From Alphaproteobacteria bacterium (GTDB lineage: Bacteria; Pseudomonadota; Alphaproteobacteria; Sphingomonadales; Emcibacteraceae), in assembly GCA_002401455.1 (NCBI GenBank), contig NVTE01000003.1, forward strand, positions 131,187 to 195,186: a stretch of DNA of 64,000 nucleotides, written 5' to 3'. Positions 1 through 8,269 of the stretch are shown here, one piece after another. Each line of letters starts with the position of its first letter. The stretch's first letter is position 1. The translations under genes and the position numbers were made by a program. A model generated the notes under the pieces. That model was given only the letters and a program-made list of their open reading frames with translations, did not search any database and was not told the origin of the DNA.

Positions 1-74
1 TCCAGGGTGATGCTGGTGTGATGCCCGGCAATGACAATCGAATGTTTTTTCAGTTCAGTTTCAGTGCCGGACAT
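1..74 (-). CDS. Ribbon-helix-helix domain protein (5' end only)
   Basis: The first 24 codons of a minus-strand gene run off the left edge. The ATG is at 74 and the peptide contains KKHSIVIAGHHTSITL. This matches the start of small ribbon-helix-helix proteins often found next to fumarase in alphaproteobacteria (family recollection, not searched). It begins 14 bases after the fumarase stop, so the two are probably co-transcribed. DNA binding is inferred from the family, and the target is unknown. Confidence 0.6.
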   Translation of the reverse strand, partial: MSGTETELKKHSIVIAGHHTSITL

Positions 75-88
75 TTGGATTTGGTTTC

Positions 89-1699
89 CTAAAGGTTCTG
101 GAAGAAGTCGTTGCCTTTGTCGTCCACGACGATAAAGGCCGGGAAGTCCTTGACGTCGATCTTCCAGACGGCTTCCATGCCGAAGTCTTCAAAATCAAGC
201 ACGTCAACCTTTGTGATGTTATTTTGGGCCAGGATCGCGGCCGGACCGCCGATAGATCCCAGATAGAAGCCGCGATGCTGATGGCAGGAGCTGGTGACCT
301 GTTTGCTGCGGTTGCCTTTGGCCAGCATGACCATGCTGCCCCCATGGGCCTGAAATGTCTCCACATAGCTGTCCATGCGGCCGGCGGTTGTTGGGCCAAA
401 GGAGCCGGAAGCATAGCCTTTCGGGGTCTTGGCTGGTCCGGCGTAGTAGACGATATGGTCTTTCATATAGTCAGGCATCGGTTTGCCATCTTCCAGGTTT
501 TTCAGGATCGCGGCATGGGCCAGATCCCGGGCAACAATGATGGTCCCGGTCAGTGACAATCGGGTTTTGATCGGATATTTGCTCAGCTCGGCCAGGACCT
601 GACCCATGGGCCGGTTCAGGTCAATCTTGACCACGGTCTGATGGAGGTTGTCTTCGGCAATTTCAGGCAGATATTGGGCCGGATTGCGTTCCAGTTGTTC
701 AAGGAAAATGCCCTCGGCCGTTATCTTAGCCTTGGCCTGGCGGTCAGCGGAGCAGGAGACGCCGAAACCGATCGGTACAGAGGCCCCGTGGCGCGGTAGG
801 CGGATGACCCGGACATCATGGCAGAAATATTTGCCGCCGAACTGGGCGCCGATGCCAAAATTCTGGGTCATCTTATGAATTTTTTCCTCAAGATCCGGCA
901 CCCGGATGGCATGACCGTAGCCATTGCCTTTGGTCGGCAGACTGTCCAGATAATGGGCGCTGGCGAGCTTGACCGTTTTCAGGTTCATTTCAGCGCTCAA
1001 GCCCCCAATCACCACCGCCAGATGGTAGGGCGGGCAGGCAGAGGTGCCGAGAGTTTTTAGGGAGGTATCCAGGAATTCCAGCAGCTTGTCCTCGCGCATC
1101 ATTGCCGGGGTCTGCTGGAACAGGAAGGTCTTGTTGGCTGAGCCGCCGCCCTTGGCCATGAACAGGAAATGATATTCATTACCTTCTGTGGCGTATAATT
1201 CGATCTGGGCCGGGGCATTGTTCTTGGTATTGACCTCCTCAAACATGGTGATCGGGGCTAGTTGTGAATAACGAAGATTGGTGCCGGTATAGGTATCAAC
1301 GATTCCCTGGGACAAGGCGGCGCCATCCTCGCCCTCGGTCCAGACATATTGGCCTTTCTTGCCGACTACGATGGCGGTGCCGGTATCCTGACAGCCGGGC
1401 AGGACCATGCCGGCGGCTATATTGGCATTCTTCAGGAGTTCGGTGGCGACAAACCGGTCATTGTCCGAGGCCTCATCGTCTTTCAAAATGTTGGAGAGCT
1501 GTTGCAGGTGAGCCGGCCGTAACAGATGGGCGATGTCGCGCATGGCTTCCTTAGCCAGCAGGCGCAGGCCTTCTGGCTCCACTTTCAGGATAGTTTTACC
1601 GGCCACTGTTAGGGTGGAAACATAATCAGAGGTAATTTTCCGGTAGGGCGTTTTTTCACCCCCTAAAGGGAACATATCTGTATAATTTAAATCGGTCAT
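89..1699 (-). CDS. fumA: Class I (iron-sulfur) fumarate hydratase
   Basis: Converts fumarate and malate reversibly in the TCA cycle in the cytoplasm. The protein of 536 residues has the fused two-domain layout of class I fumarases. The three expected [4Fe-4S] cysteines are visible in [15 protein letters not shown] and GVSCSADR, at about residues 103, 222 and 316. The ATG at 1699 is preferred because AGGTGA at 1705-1710 lies 5 bases upstream. A GTG at 1708 is in frame but overlaps that ribosome binding site. A ribbon-helix-helix gene follows on the same strand. The oxygen-sensitive cluster is a family property. Confidence 0.95.
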   Translation of the reverse strand: MTDLNYTDMFPLGGEKTPYRKITSDYVSTLTVAGKTILKVEPEGLRLLAKEAMRDIAHLLRPAHLQQLSNILKDDEASDNDRFVATELLKNANIAAGMVLPGCQDTGTAIVVGKKGQYVWTEGEDGAALSQGIVDTYTGTNLRYSQLAPITMFEEVNTKNNAPAQIELYATEGNEYHFLFMAKGGGSANKTFLFQQTPAMMREDKLLEFLDTSLKTLGTSACPPYHLAVVIGGLSAEMNLKTVKLASAHYLDSLPTKGNGYGHAIRVPDLEEKIHKMTQNFGIGAQFGGKYFCHDVRVIRLPRHGASVPIGFGVSCSADRQAKAKITAEGIFLEQLERNPAQYLPEIAEDNLHQTVVKIDLNRPMGQVLAELSKYPIKTRLSLTGTIIVARDLAHAAILKNLEDGKPMPDYMKDHIVYYAGPAKTPKGYASGSFGPTTAGRMDSYVETFQAHGGSMVMLAKGNRSKQVTSSCHQHRGFYLGSIGGPAAILAQNNITKVDVLDFEDFGMEAVWKIDVKDFPAFIVVDDKGNDFFQNL

Positions 1700-2278
1700 T
1701 TTCGTCACCTGGAATGGTTAAATCTGTTGATTAGTTAGTACCGCTTTTATGGGCAAAGGCCAAGGAATTTTGCGTGAGAGCCGACTTTATCAGAAGAATC
1801 TTTGGTGGTTGGAGCGGAATATTCTAGGGGTTGGGCGTGAGACGAGGTGTTTTTTTGCTGGAGCTACATGAAATGATTGCTTAAAAAGACCTTAAAATAG
1901 GGCAATGATATCAATATGATATAATTGAAATGTAAAAATGGATGGATTGTTATATCTGCTTCTGTCGGAGCAATGTAAGCCCCTGGCGAACGAGGCTATT
2001 GCAAGTTGCAATATTTTATGTACAAAACATAACGAATGTACTATAGTCACGAGACGATGGTGTTGTTTTTATTGAATTTAATAGCGAATATCAAACTAAG
2101 GACAGCACTAAGCGGCAGTTAGGCAGAGTAAAATAAAAAAAATAAATAGGATATAATAGGTTGTAATAGCGCGTATTAATTTATTGCTATAAAAGTTAAT
2201 TTATTTCAAGCAGGGTTTGCAGATGCAGACCCTGCTTTTTATTTTGAACTCTTGAAATATAGGAGCTAAATCAGGCAG
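1700..2278. other. Gene-free, AT-rich gap with palindrome and possible small RNA
   Basis: There is no convincing reading frame in these 579 bases. The part next to 1700 should hold the fumarase promoter, but I see no clear -35/-10 pair. TATTGCAAGTTGCAATA at 1997-2013 is a perfect 17-base palindrome. GTACA and TGTAC form a second, looser inverted repeat just after it (about 2021-2042). The gap ends in a strong + strand terminator with no + strand gene in front, which suggests an uncharacterised short transcript. Confidence 0.5.
2210..2240 (+). terminator. Rho-independent terminator without an upstream gene
   Basis: Arms at 2210-2220 and 2225-2235 form an 11-pair stem (one T-G pair) around a 4-base loop, AGAT. 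TTTTTATTTT follows on the + strand. The minus-strand side continues into TTGAAATAAATT, so it is a poorer terminator for sspB. The only transcript it could end on the + strand would start inside the preceding gap. Confidence 0.65.
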
Positions 2279-2749
2279 TTATTTTTTCCGGAATGTATCC
2301 AGAGTCACCACGTTATCTCCATTCTGGTCGTCTTCCTGATTATCTGCGGCTTCAACAATAGCGGGCAGTTCTTCCATATTATCATTTTCAACTTCAGTGG
2401 CATGAAAATGCAGACCAAAATCAACACTGGGGTCAAAAAAGCCTTCCAGGGCCATGAAGGGAATATACAGATGTTCCAGTTTGCCATTAAAGCTCAGGGA
2501 GATTTCGAAATGGGCGTCATCGACCACAAGATTTGAAAACTGATTTTGCACAACGATGGTCATTTCATCGGGATAGCGCTCTTTCAGATATTTGGGGATA
2601 CTGGTGGTGGGATGATTTGTTCTGAAGGTAATGTAAAAATGATGATCTCCGGGCAGGCCTTCTTCGGCGGCATTCTGGAGTACGTCCTTGACGACGGAAA
2701 GAAGGGCCGTTTGAACCATGGCGTCATATTGAATGATACTGTCTGTCAT
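2279..2749 (-). CDS. sspB: ClpXP adaptor SspB (alphaproteobacterial type)
   Basis: Adaptor that delivers ssrA-tagged and other substrates to the ClpXP protease. The 156-residue protein has the SspB substrate-binding fold region (about residues 5-120), then an acidic linker rich in D, E and N. It ends with NVVTLDTFRKK, which matches the ClpX-docking tail of alphaproteobacterial SspB. The ATG is at 2749 with only a weak ribosome binding site. The gene looks monocistronic, with map 129 bases upstream on the same strand. Confidence 0.9.
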   Translation of the reverse strand: MTDSIIQYDAMVQTALLSVVKDVLQNAAEEGLPGDHHFYITFRTNHPTTSIPKYLKERYPDEMTIVVQNQFSNLVVDDAHFEISLSFNGKLEHLYIPFMALEGFFDPSVDFGLHFHATEVENDNMEELPAIVEAADNQEDDQNGDNVVTLDTFRKK

Positions 2750-2878
2750 TTGTCCATTATCTAAATGTAGTTAAATCAAAGTTCCGCCAGATATCGAATC
2801 TGATGGCCAAAGTATAACGGGTTAGCCCAGGGGGGGCGAGTCTAATTTTCAGATTATGTCGGGGAAGGCCATCCACAT

Positions 2879-3709
2879 TCACGCCCCGCGCGTTGCGGTA
2901 AAGATCACCAGCCCGTCCTCGGTAATGCCAACGGTATGTTCGGCCTGGGCGCTGAGCTTGCGGTCTTTGGTGACTACGGTCCAGCCATCGTCCAGAGTCT
3001 TGACGTCGGGCCGGCCGATGTTCAGGATCGGCTCAATGGTAAAGATCATGCCCGGCACCAGCAGCGGCCCCATCTCTTCCGGCTCCACATGGATCACTTC
3101 CGGATTGTCGTGAAAAATCAGGCCGATGCCGTGGCCGCAGAAGTCGGTGGCAATGCAGTAACCATAGTCCCGGGCCACCTGCTCACAGGCGATGCCAATA
3201 TCACCGAGCCGGTTGCCGGGCCTGGCGGCAGCTAATCCCGCCGCCAGGGATTTTTCCGTCGCCTCGATCAACCGCCGGGCCTTGACCGGAATTTTGGTGC
3301 CGACGGTATACATGCGGCTGGTGTCGCCGTGCCAGTGGTTGCTTTCCGGCCCGTCCAGGCGCGGGGTCACATCAATATTGAGGATGTCGCCCTCTTTTAG
3401 AATTTTGCTGGTGCTGGGGATGCCGTGGACAGCCACATGATTGACCGAGATACAACTGGCATGTTGATAGCCGTGATAGCCAACAGTCGCGGGCACCGTG
3501 CCCTGATCGGTCATGAAGCGATGGATCAGCTGGTCCAGCTCGGCGGTGGAGATGCCGGGCGCGATATGGGCGCTGATAAAGTTCAGGCAGTCAGCGGCGA
3601 TGTGGCCGATGCGGGTCATGGCGTCGTAGTCTTCCCGGGTGTGCAGGGTGATCGGGCCGTGGGGATAGCCGTCCAGGTGCTGGCGGGTGCGTTGTTCAGG
3701 AAATTTCAT
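2879..3709 (-). CDS. map: Methionine aminopeptidase, type I
   Basis: Removes N-terminal methionine from nascent proteins. The metal ligands are visible as H95 (HGIPS), D113 (NIDVT), D129 (HGDTS), H193 (GHGIG), E226 and E257. The two aspartates are 16 residues apart instead of the usual 11, because five extra residues sit in the loop between them. The ATG at 3709 is chosen because GGAG at 3715-3718 lies 5 bases upstream; a GTG at 3715 is in frame. The tetR stop is 2 bases before the start, so the two are translationally coupled. Linkage to a TetR regulator suggests a conditional, second copy (inference). Confidence 0.9.
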   Translation of the reverse strand: MKFPEQRTRQHLDGYPHGPITLHTREDYDAMTRIGHIAADCLNFISAHIAPGISTAELDQLIHRFMTDQGTVPATVGYHGYQHASCISVNHVAVHGIPSTSKILKEGDILNIDVTPRLDGPESNHWHGDTSRMYTVGTKIPVKARRLIEATEKSLAAGLAAARPGNRLGDIGIACEQVARDYGYCIATDFCGHGIGLIFHDNPEVIHVEPEEMGPLLVPGMIFTIEPILNIGRPDVKTLDDGWTVVTKDRKLSAQAEHTVGITEDGLVIFTATRGA

Positions 3710-3711
3710 GG

Positions 3712-4320
3712 TCACTCCAAAAGGTCAAGGCTGGCCCGGGCGCAGGCGAGAGCAGCCGCTCGACAGGTACCGTTGTCGGCCGTTGTGTGGTTGGGTGGGG
3801 TCACGTTTTTGGGGCCCCGCAGGAACGGTTTCAGAGCAGCGATCGGGCCGTCAAAGATGGCAAAATTGGCCAGCGCCAAATTGGACGTGCTCAGGGTTTT
3901 CTGCCGGTGGCTGAGCAGGGCGGACAGACCGGCCCCCAGTTGCTGATTGAGGCGGTTCATTTGCTTGTGCAGCTCGGTTGGCAGCTCACCGTCAATCAGA
4001 TCATCCTCTCGGTGGAGCAGGACCACCCGGGCCATAGCCGGATGCTTTGTCGCCCAGTCGATCAGGGCCTTGACCGCCGCCTCGCTCTGGCCCTGATTCA
4101 GTGGTGGCAGCATTTTCGCCGCCAGAGCCGCCAGGCACTGATGCCAGACTGCCGCCAACAGGGCCGCCCGCGAACTGAAGCGGTGATAGATCGAACCCGT
4201 TGGTGCTCCTGCTGCCCTGGCGATGGCCGCCATGGTTGCCGCTGCCGGACCGCCGACGGCGATCAGCTCAATTGCGGCCTCTATGAAGCTGCTGTCTTCA
4301 AATTCTGCTTTTCTGACCAT
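3712..4320 (-). CDS. TetR family transcriptional regulator
   Basis: A 202-residue repressor-type protein. The N-terminal helix-turn-helix spans about residues 10-55 and includes GAPTGSIYHRF, the typical TetR recognition helix and following segment. The C-terminal ligand domain is not recognisable by eye. It heads a two-gene operon with map and is divergent from the isoaspartyl peptidase gene. A palindrome 14 bases before its start codon is the likely operator, so autoregulation and control of both directions are plausible. The ligand is unknown. Confidence 0.85.
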   Translation of the reverse strand: MVRKAEFEDSSFIEAAIELIAVGGPAAATMAAIARAAGAPTGSIYHRFSSRAALLAAVWHQCLAALAAKMLPPLNQGQSEAAVKALIDWATKHPAMARVVLLHREDDLIDGELPTELHKQMNRLNQQLGAGLSALLSHRQKTLSTSNLALANFAIFDGPIAALKPFLRGPKNVTPPNHTTADNGTCRAAALACARASLDLLE

Positions 4321-4330
4321 GAATTAAAAT

Positions 4331-4348
4331 AACCATTCTAGAATGATT
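4331..4348. promoter_or_regulatory. Probable TetR operator palindrome
   Basis: CATTCTAGAATG (4334-4345) is a perfect 12-base palindrome. It extends to an 18-base imperfect palindrome with one mismatched pair, within the divergent tetR/isoaspartyl peptidase intergenic region. The size and position fit a TetR dimer site. Binding is inferred. Confidence 0.6.
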
Positions 4349-4451
4349 AGTCAAATACAATTGCAGCCGCCATATTTTGGGCTTTTATATTTATCAAAAG
4401 GGCGTAAACTGAAAAGATAATAAATATCGATAAGAAATGAGGGAGAGCGTT

Positions 4452-5531
4452 ATGAAGGCTTTTTTGAGAGCGGTCATAGTATGGGGAATGGGAATAATGA
4501 TGACATTAGTTTTGGCTCAGGCCCATGATGACGATAAAAAACCGTATGTTCTGGTCATTCATGGTGGAGCTGGCACCATCCTGAAGAAGAATATGACGGC
4601 TGAGAAAGAGTTGGCCTACCGGACTAAACTGGACGAGGCCCTGCGCACCGGTCAGGCCATTCTTGAAGGTGGGGGGACGGCGGTGGACGCGGTGGTGGCA
4701 ACTATCAATGTCATGGAGAACTCGCCCCTGTTCAATGCTGGCAAGGGGGCGGTCTTCAATCATCGGGGCGAGAATGAGATGGATGCTTCGATCATGGATG
4801 GCCGGGACCTGAATGCGGGGGCGGTTGCCGGGGTGAGACGGGTGAAAAATCCGATTAATCTGGCTCGTGAGGTGATGACCAACTCCAAACATGTCATGCT
4901 TAGCGGTGAGGGGGCCGAGGAATTTGCCGACAGTCGGGGGGTCGAGCTGGTGGATCCGGCCTATTTCCGGACCAAGAAAAGATGGAACCAGTTGCAAAAG
5001 GCTCTGGAGCGCGATCAGGTTTTTCTGGACCATGATGGGGACCAGGATTCAGGCAAGCCAGATACGGATAAAATTGCTGACCGTGGCCGCGATCCGGAAG
5101 ATCCAGACCAGAAATTTGGCACGGTCGGGGCGGCGGCTCTGGATATCCACGGCAACCTGGCGGCCGGCACCTCAACCGGGGGCATGACCAATAAACGCTG
5201 GAACCGGATCGGGGATTCGCCGGTGATCGGAGCTGGCACCTATGCCGATAACAACAGCTGCGCCCTGTCGGCGACGGGTCACGGCGAATATTTCCTTCGC
5301 GCCGTCGTTGCCCATAGTGTCTGCGCCTTGATGGAATATAAGGGGCTGACCCTGCAGCAGGCCGCCGATGAGATTGTCATGAACAAGCTGGTGCGCATGG
5401 GTGGGGAGGGCGGTATTATCGCCGTGGACCGGGCAGGAAATGTCACCATGACTTTCAACACCGAAGGCATGTACCGTGGCTATGTCAAAGGCCAGGGGGA
5501 GCCAGTGATCCAGATCTATAAAGAAGAGTAG
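4452..5531 (+). CDS. Exported isoaspartyl peptidase / L-asparaginase (Ntn hydrolase)
   Basis: Hydrolyses isoaspartyl dipeptides and asparagine after autocleavage. The signal peptide (about residues 1-24, ending AQA) predicts export to the periplasm. HGGAGT near residue 38 and KFGTVGAAAL mark the family, with the catalytic threonine at about T224 exposed by self-cleavage. TSTGGMTNK and the later GTG segment match the substrate pocket. The start at 4452 is preferred over the in-frame ATG at 4437 because GGGAG at 4441-4445 is 6 bases upstream. A stretch rich in D, R and K precedes the cleavage site, as in the linker of relatives. It is divergent from tetR and may share its operator. Confidence 0.9.
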   Translation: MKAFLRAVIVWGMGIMMTLVLAQAHDDDKKPYVLVIHGGAGTILKKNMTAEKELAYRTKLDEALRTGQAILEGGGTAVDAVVATINVMENSPLFNAGKGAVFNHRGENEMDASIMDGRDLNAGAVAGVRRVKNPINLAREVMTNSKHVMLSGEGAEEFADSRGVELVDPAYFRTKKRWNQLQKALERDQVFLDHDGDQDSGKPDTDKIADRGRDPEDPDQKFGTVGAAALDIHGNLAAGTSTGGMTNKRWNRIGDSPVIGAGTYADNNSCALSATGHGEYFLRAVVAHSVCALMEYKGLTLQQAADEIVMNKLVRMGGEGGIIAVDRAGNVTMTFNTEGMYRGYVKGQGEPVIQIYKEE

Positions 5532-5574
5532 CCTTTTGGCGGTTGCTGACGGATTTCCATCAGTATTTCGGGGG

Positions 5575-5913
5575 CTAGCTGCCGTTATTACGATATTGTT
5601 CGTGGTGACGAATGACCTCGGTGATGATGAACTGGAGGAATTTCTCGGAAAAATCCGGGTCGAGCTTGGCATCGCGCGACAGGCTGCGCAAGCGCTCAAT
5701 CTGCATTTGCTCGCGGCTTTTGTCGGCGGGGGGCAGGTCGTATTTTGCTTTGAACTCGCCCACATGTTTGGTGATCTTAAACCGCTCGGCCAGCATATGG
5801 ATTAGCGCCGCATCAATGTTATCAATGCTGTCCCGGTAGGAGGCCAGGGTCTCCTGCTGCTGGCCTGTGATCGGGGTGGGGGTGGCTGTAGTATTTGCTG
5901 TTTTTGTGACCAT
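5575..5913 (-). CDS. Chorismate mutase, AroQ type
   Basis: Converts chorismate to prephenate, the branch point to phenylalanine and tyrosine. The 112-residue protein is a stand-alone all-helical AroQ domain. The IDNIDAALIHMLAERF segment (about residues 29-44) and the conserved K and R residues near KSREQ are visible. A low-complexity T/P-rich stretch forms the first 20 residues. It starts 3 bases after the CDP-alcohol phosphotransferase stop, so it is the last gene of a tight operon, an unusual place for this enzyme. The fused form with prephenate dehydratase is absent, and pheA in this window has no mutase domain. Confidence 0.88.
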   Translation of the reverse strand: MVTKTANTTATPTPITGQQQETLASYRDSIDNIDAALIHMLAERFKITKHVGEFKAKYDLPPADKSREQMQIERLRSLSRDAKLDPDFSEKFLQFIITEVIRHHEQYRNNGS

Positions 5914-5916
5914 GGT

Positions 5917-6807
5917 TCAGATGATTTCTTTCAGGCGTAAGGAAAATAACTGGTTTGACAGGCGTTGCTTTTGAATCAAAACTACCAGAAGAGGGGTCAG
6001 GAGCGCAATCTCGAACCAGAAAAAATATATTGGCAGTCCCAGAACGCAGGCGATGAAGATGGCGATGGTGCGGTAATTGGCGCACATGATTGACCAGCTG
6101 TTGACCGATGGAGCATATATTTCCCGGTAGAGCGCCCGGATGTCACCGGTCTTGTCGGGGTGGTCCTCCAGGGCTTGGGTCAGGGCCTCCCGGTGCCGGG
6201 TGCTGATGCCGCTGGTCCGTCGTTGCATACGGACGTAGCCAATGTGGAACTGGCTCATCATGAAGGCAAAGAGGGATTTGTCCTTGAGGTCCGTAATCAT
6301 CTGACTAATTTCCGGTAGGGCTGCGGACTGCTTGCCGTGTCCCCAATAGTCATATTCGCCGCGCTGAACCTCATAGGCGCTGGACTGGATGGCGTGGAAT
6401 GCCCCGGCTATCAGCACAATGGTCCAGACCCCCCCCGTAGTTTCCTGGGGCAACATCAGGGCAATGCCCACATAGACGCTGATGAAGGTCACATAGTCAC
6501 AGACGCCATCAAGAACCTTACCAATCTCCGAATAGCTTTTGGTCAGACGGGCCAGTTGGCCGTCGGCCCCGTCCATGATGTGCCACATAATCATGCAAAT
6601 AAATCCCAGGACCGCAAATATAGGGTTCTGGGAATGATAGTAGGCAAAGCCGGCCATTATGCCAAAGCTCATGCCGGTCAGGGAGACCATATTTGGGGTT
6701 ATATTGCGGGCGGCGAGTTTAGGAACCAGCCAGCCGCTGATGGGGTGAATGAAGTGAAGATTGGTGAATTCTTCAATTTCATTGGTACGCTTTACAGGGT
6801 CTGTCAT
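5917..6807 (-). CDS. CDP-alcohol phosphatidyltransferase, intact active site
   Basis: Integral membrane enzyme that transfers a phosphoalcohol from a CDP-alcohol donor. The full family signature D-x2-D-G-x2-A-R-x8-G-x3-D-x3-D is present, beginning MDGADGQLAR at about residue 78. Several hydrophobic segments flank it, and a soluble insert lies between them. The substrate cannot be read from sequence, so phospholipid head-group transfer is a family-level statement. It follows a homologous but degenerate fusion gene by 29 bases and precedes chorismate mutase by 3 bases. Confidence 0.85.
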   Translation of the reverse strand: MTDPVKRTNEIEEFTNLHFIHPISGWLVPKLAARNITPNMVSLTGMSFGIMAGFAYYHSQNPIFAVLGFICMIMWHIMDGADGQLARLTKSYSEIGKVLDGVCDYVTFISVYVGIALMLPQETTGGVWTIVLIAGAFHAIQSSAYEVQRGEYDYWGHGKQSAALPEISQMITDLKDKSLFAFMMSQFHIGYVRMQRRTSGISTRHREALTQALEDHPDKTGDIRALYREIYAPSVNSWSIMCANYRTIAIFIACVLGLPIYFFWFEIALLTPLLVVLIQKQRLSNQLFSLRLKEII

Positions 6808-6836
6808 TGTCAGCTGTTTCTATAAGACCCTGGTCT

Positions 6837-8195
6837 TTAAATTTTCCGGGCCTTTTTAAAGGTGTCAGTCAAAGTATCTCTGTTGGCTATCATAATATTT
6901 TTCAAATGATATACAACTCTCAACTGGTGGACAAAGAAAGTAATTATGCCAGAGGCGCAAATAAAGCCAAGACCGCTATACCACTGATCAAATAGGGCAA
7001 AAGGCAATAACGCCCATATATGGGTGTTACGGCAGCCGGCGATCAGCTGGAACTTGCGGTCAAATGACCCGGTATCACAGATATCAAAACGGGTCAGGCG
7101 GAGAAAGAACCGGCTTTGGATATGATCGGCCACTTGAAACAGGGCCAGAGCTGCCGCCATGACATAGGGTGCTGCGCCGTGGCTTGTCGATAAAGAGCCG
7201 GCGATGGAAAAATACCAGCCATACTCCACCAACCTGTCAAGAAAAGGGACATAGCCGGTAAATTTTGAGATGTGCCTTTTTATCTGGCCAAGTTTGTCAC
7301 TTGCCCCCGCGAGAATAGCCACGATATAGGTCCCAAACAGGGCTGGTAACATGTAGCCATTGATGAAAAGATATATGAGGAAAAATCCCAGAATGGCCGT
7401 TGTTAGGGTCAAGTGACCAGATGAGAGAGGGGTTTTGCAGATATATTTGACCAGAAGGTTTTCAATATGCCGGTGAATATATCGCGCTGGCCAGTCCACT
7501 GTGGCCTTCTCCGTCGCCTCAAGCAGCATGTCAGACCCTTTGTCGCCGTCCTCCCGCCGGATGACCGGGAACCAGACCAGATCAACTTCACGCCGTCGCT
7601 TTGGGATATAAAGCGGGATGTCTGTCAGCATTACGGTTACACAGTCGCTGGCCCGGGAAATTGCTTTCAGGGCAGCGGGTAAGGCATCCAGGCTATTGAG
7701 CTTGCGCAGGTTGGCGGCGAGCGTGCCGCTGGATAGCTTGGCAATTGACCCGAAATAACAACCGCACTCGTCGATCTGGAGCGGCATTGCGTTGGCGGTG
7801 GTTGAGGCCAGAAAGTCATGAGGACCAAGGAGGCTGACCACTGTCGGTGACGGGTGCTGCGCCAGGTAATCTATGACCCGGTCATCGATCACAACGGCTT
7901 CTTCGATCAGGAACCAGCTGTCCTCTGCTTGATTATGGTCCAGAAGCCGTAATGGGGCGTCTTTGGTGGCATGGATGAAGACCTTCCCGGGCCGGGCGGA
8001 ACATTTCAGAATTTCTTTTTCAAAATCCTGAATGAACCAGTCGGTCACTACATGCAATTCCTCGACCCCGATGGCGAACATCTGCTTCATTTGTCGGGCA
8101 AAGAGGCTGAGCCCCCCGACCGGGATCAGGTTGCGGGCCAGTGTACTGATGGTTTCAGATTCCTGACCGGTGATCAGGAGGGCTTTATATGTCAT
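6837..8195 (-). CDS. Nucleotidyltransferase-like / CDP-alcohol transferase-like fusion, both active sites degenerate
   Basis: A 452-residue two-domain protein. Residues 1-210 resemble a sugar/inositol-phosphate nucleotidyltransferase, but the nucleotide-binding G-x-G-x-R loop is replaced by TGQESET and the following lysine is missing. Residues 225-450 are a multi-spanning domain aligned with CDP-alcohol transferases. The segment AGASDKLGQIKR aligns with the catalytic motif yet lacks the first two aspartates, while FLDRLVE keeps the end. The layout recalls bifunctional IPCT/DIPPS enzymes of inositol-phosphate synthesis. It is more likely a regulatory or scaffolding partner of the intact transferase next door, or a much-diverged enzyme (inference). 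Confidence 0.65.
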   Translation of the reverse strand: MTYKALLITGQESETISTLARNLIPVGGLSLFARQMKQMFAIGVEELHVVTDWFIQDFEKEILKCSARPGKVFIHATKDAPLRLLDHNQAEDSWFLIEEAVVIDDRVIDYLAQHPSPTVVSLLGPHDFLASTTANAMPLQIDECGCYFGSIAKLSSGTLAANLRKLNSLDALPAALKAISRASDCVTVMLTDIPLYIPKRRREVDLVWFPVIRREDGDKGSDMLLEATEKATVDWPARYIHRHIENLLVKYICKTPLSSGHLTLTTAILGFFLIYLFINGYMLPALFGTYIVAILAGASDKLGQIKRHISKFTGYVPFLDRLVEYGWYFSIAGSLSTSHGAAPYVMAAALALFQVADHIQSRFFLRLTRFDICDTGSFDRKFQLIAGCRNTHIWALLPFALFDQWYSGLGFICASGIITFFVHQLRVVYHLKNIMIANRDTLTDTFKKARKI

Positions 8196-8269
8196 CGCAG
8201 TTTAATACCTTGAAATACTAAGTTACCTACTATGACAGCCATATGAGGCAACAATCTGGCACAGAAGGT

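Noticed and set aside
1917-1925. TATAAT at 1920-1925 as the small RNA promoter
   Set aside because: No -35 element 16-18 bases upstream.
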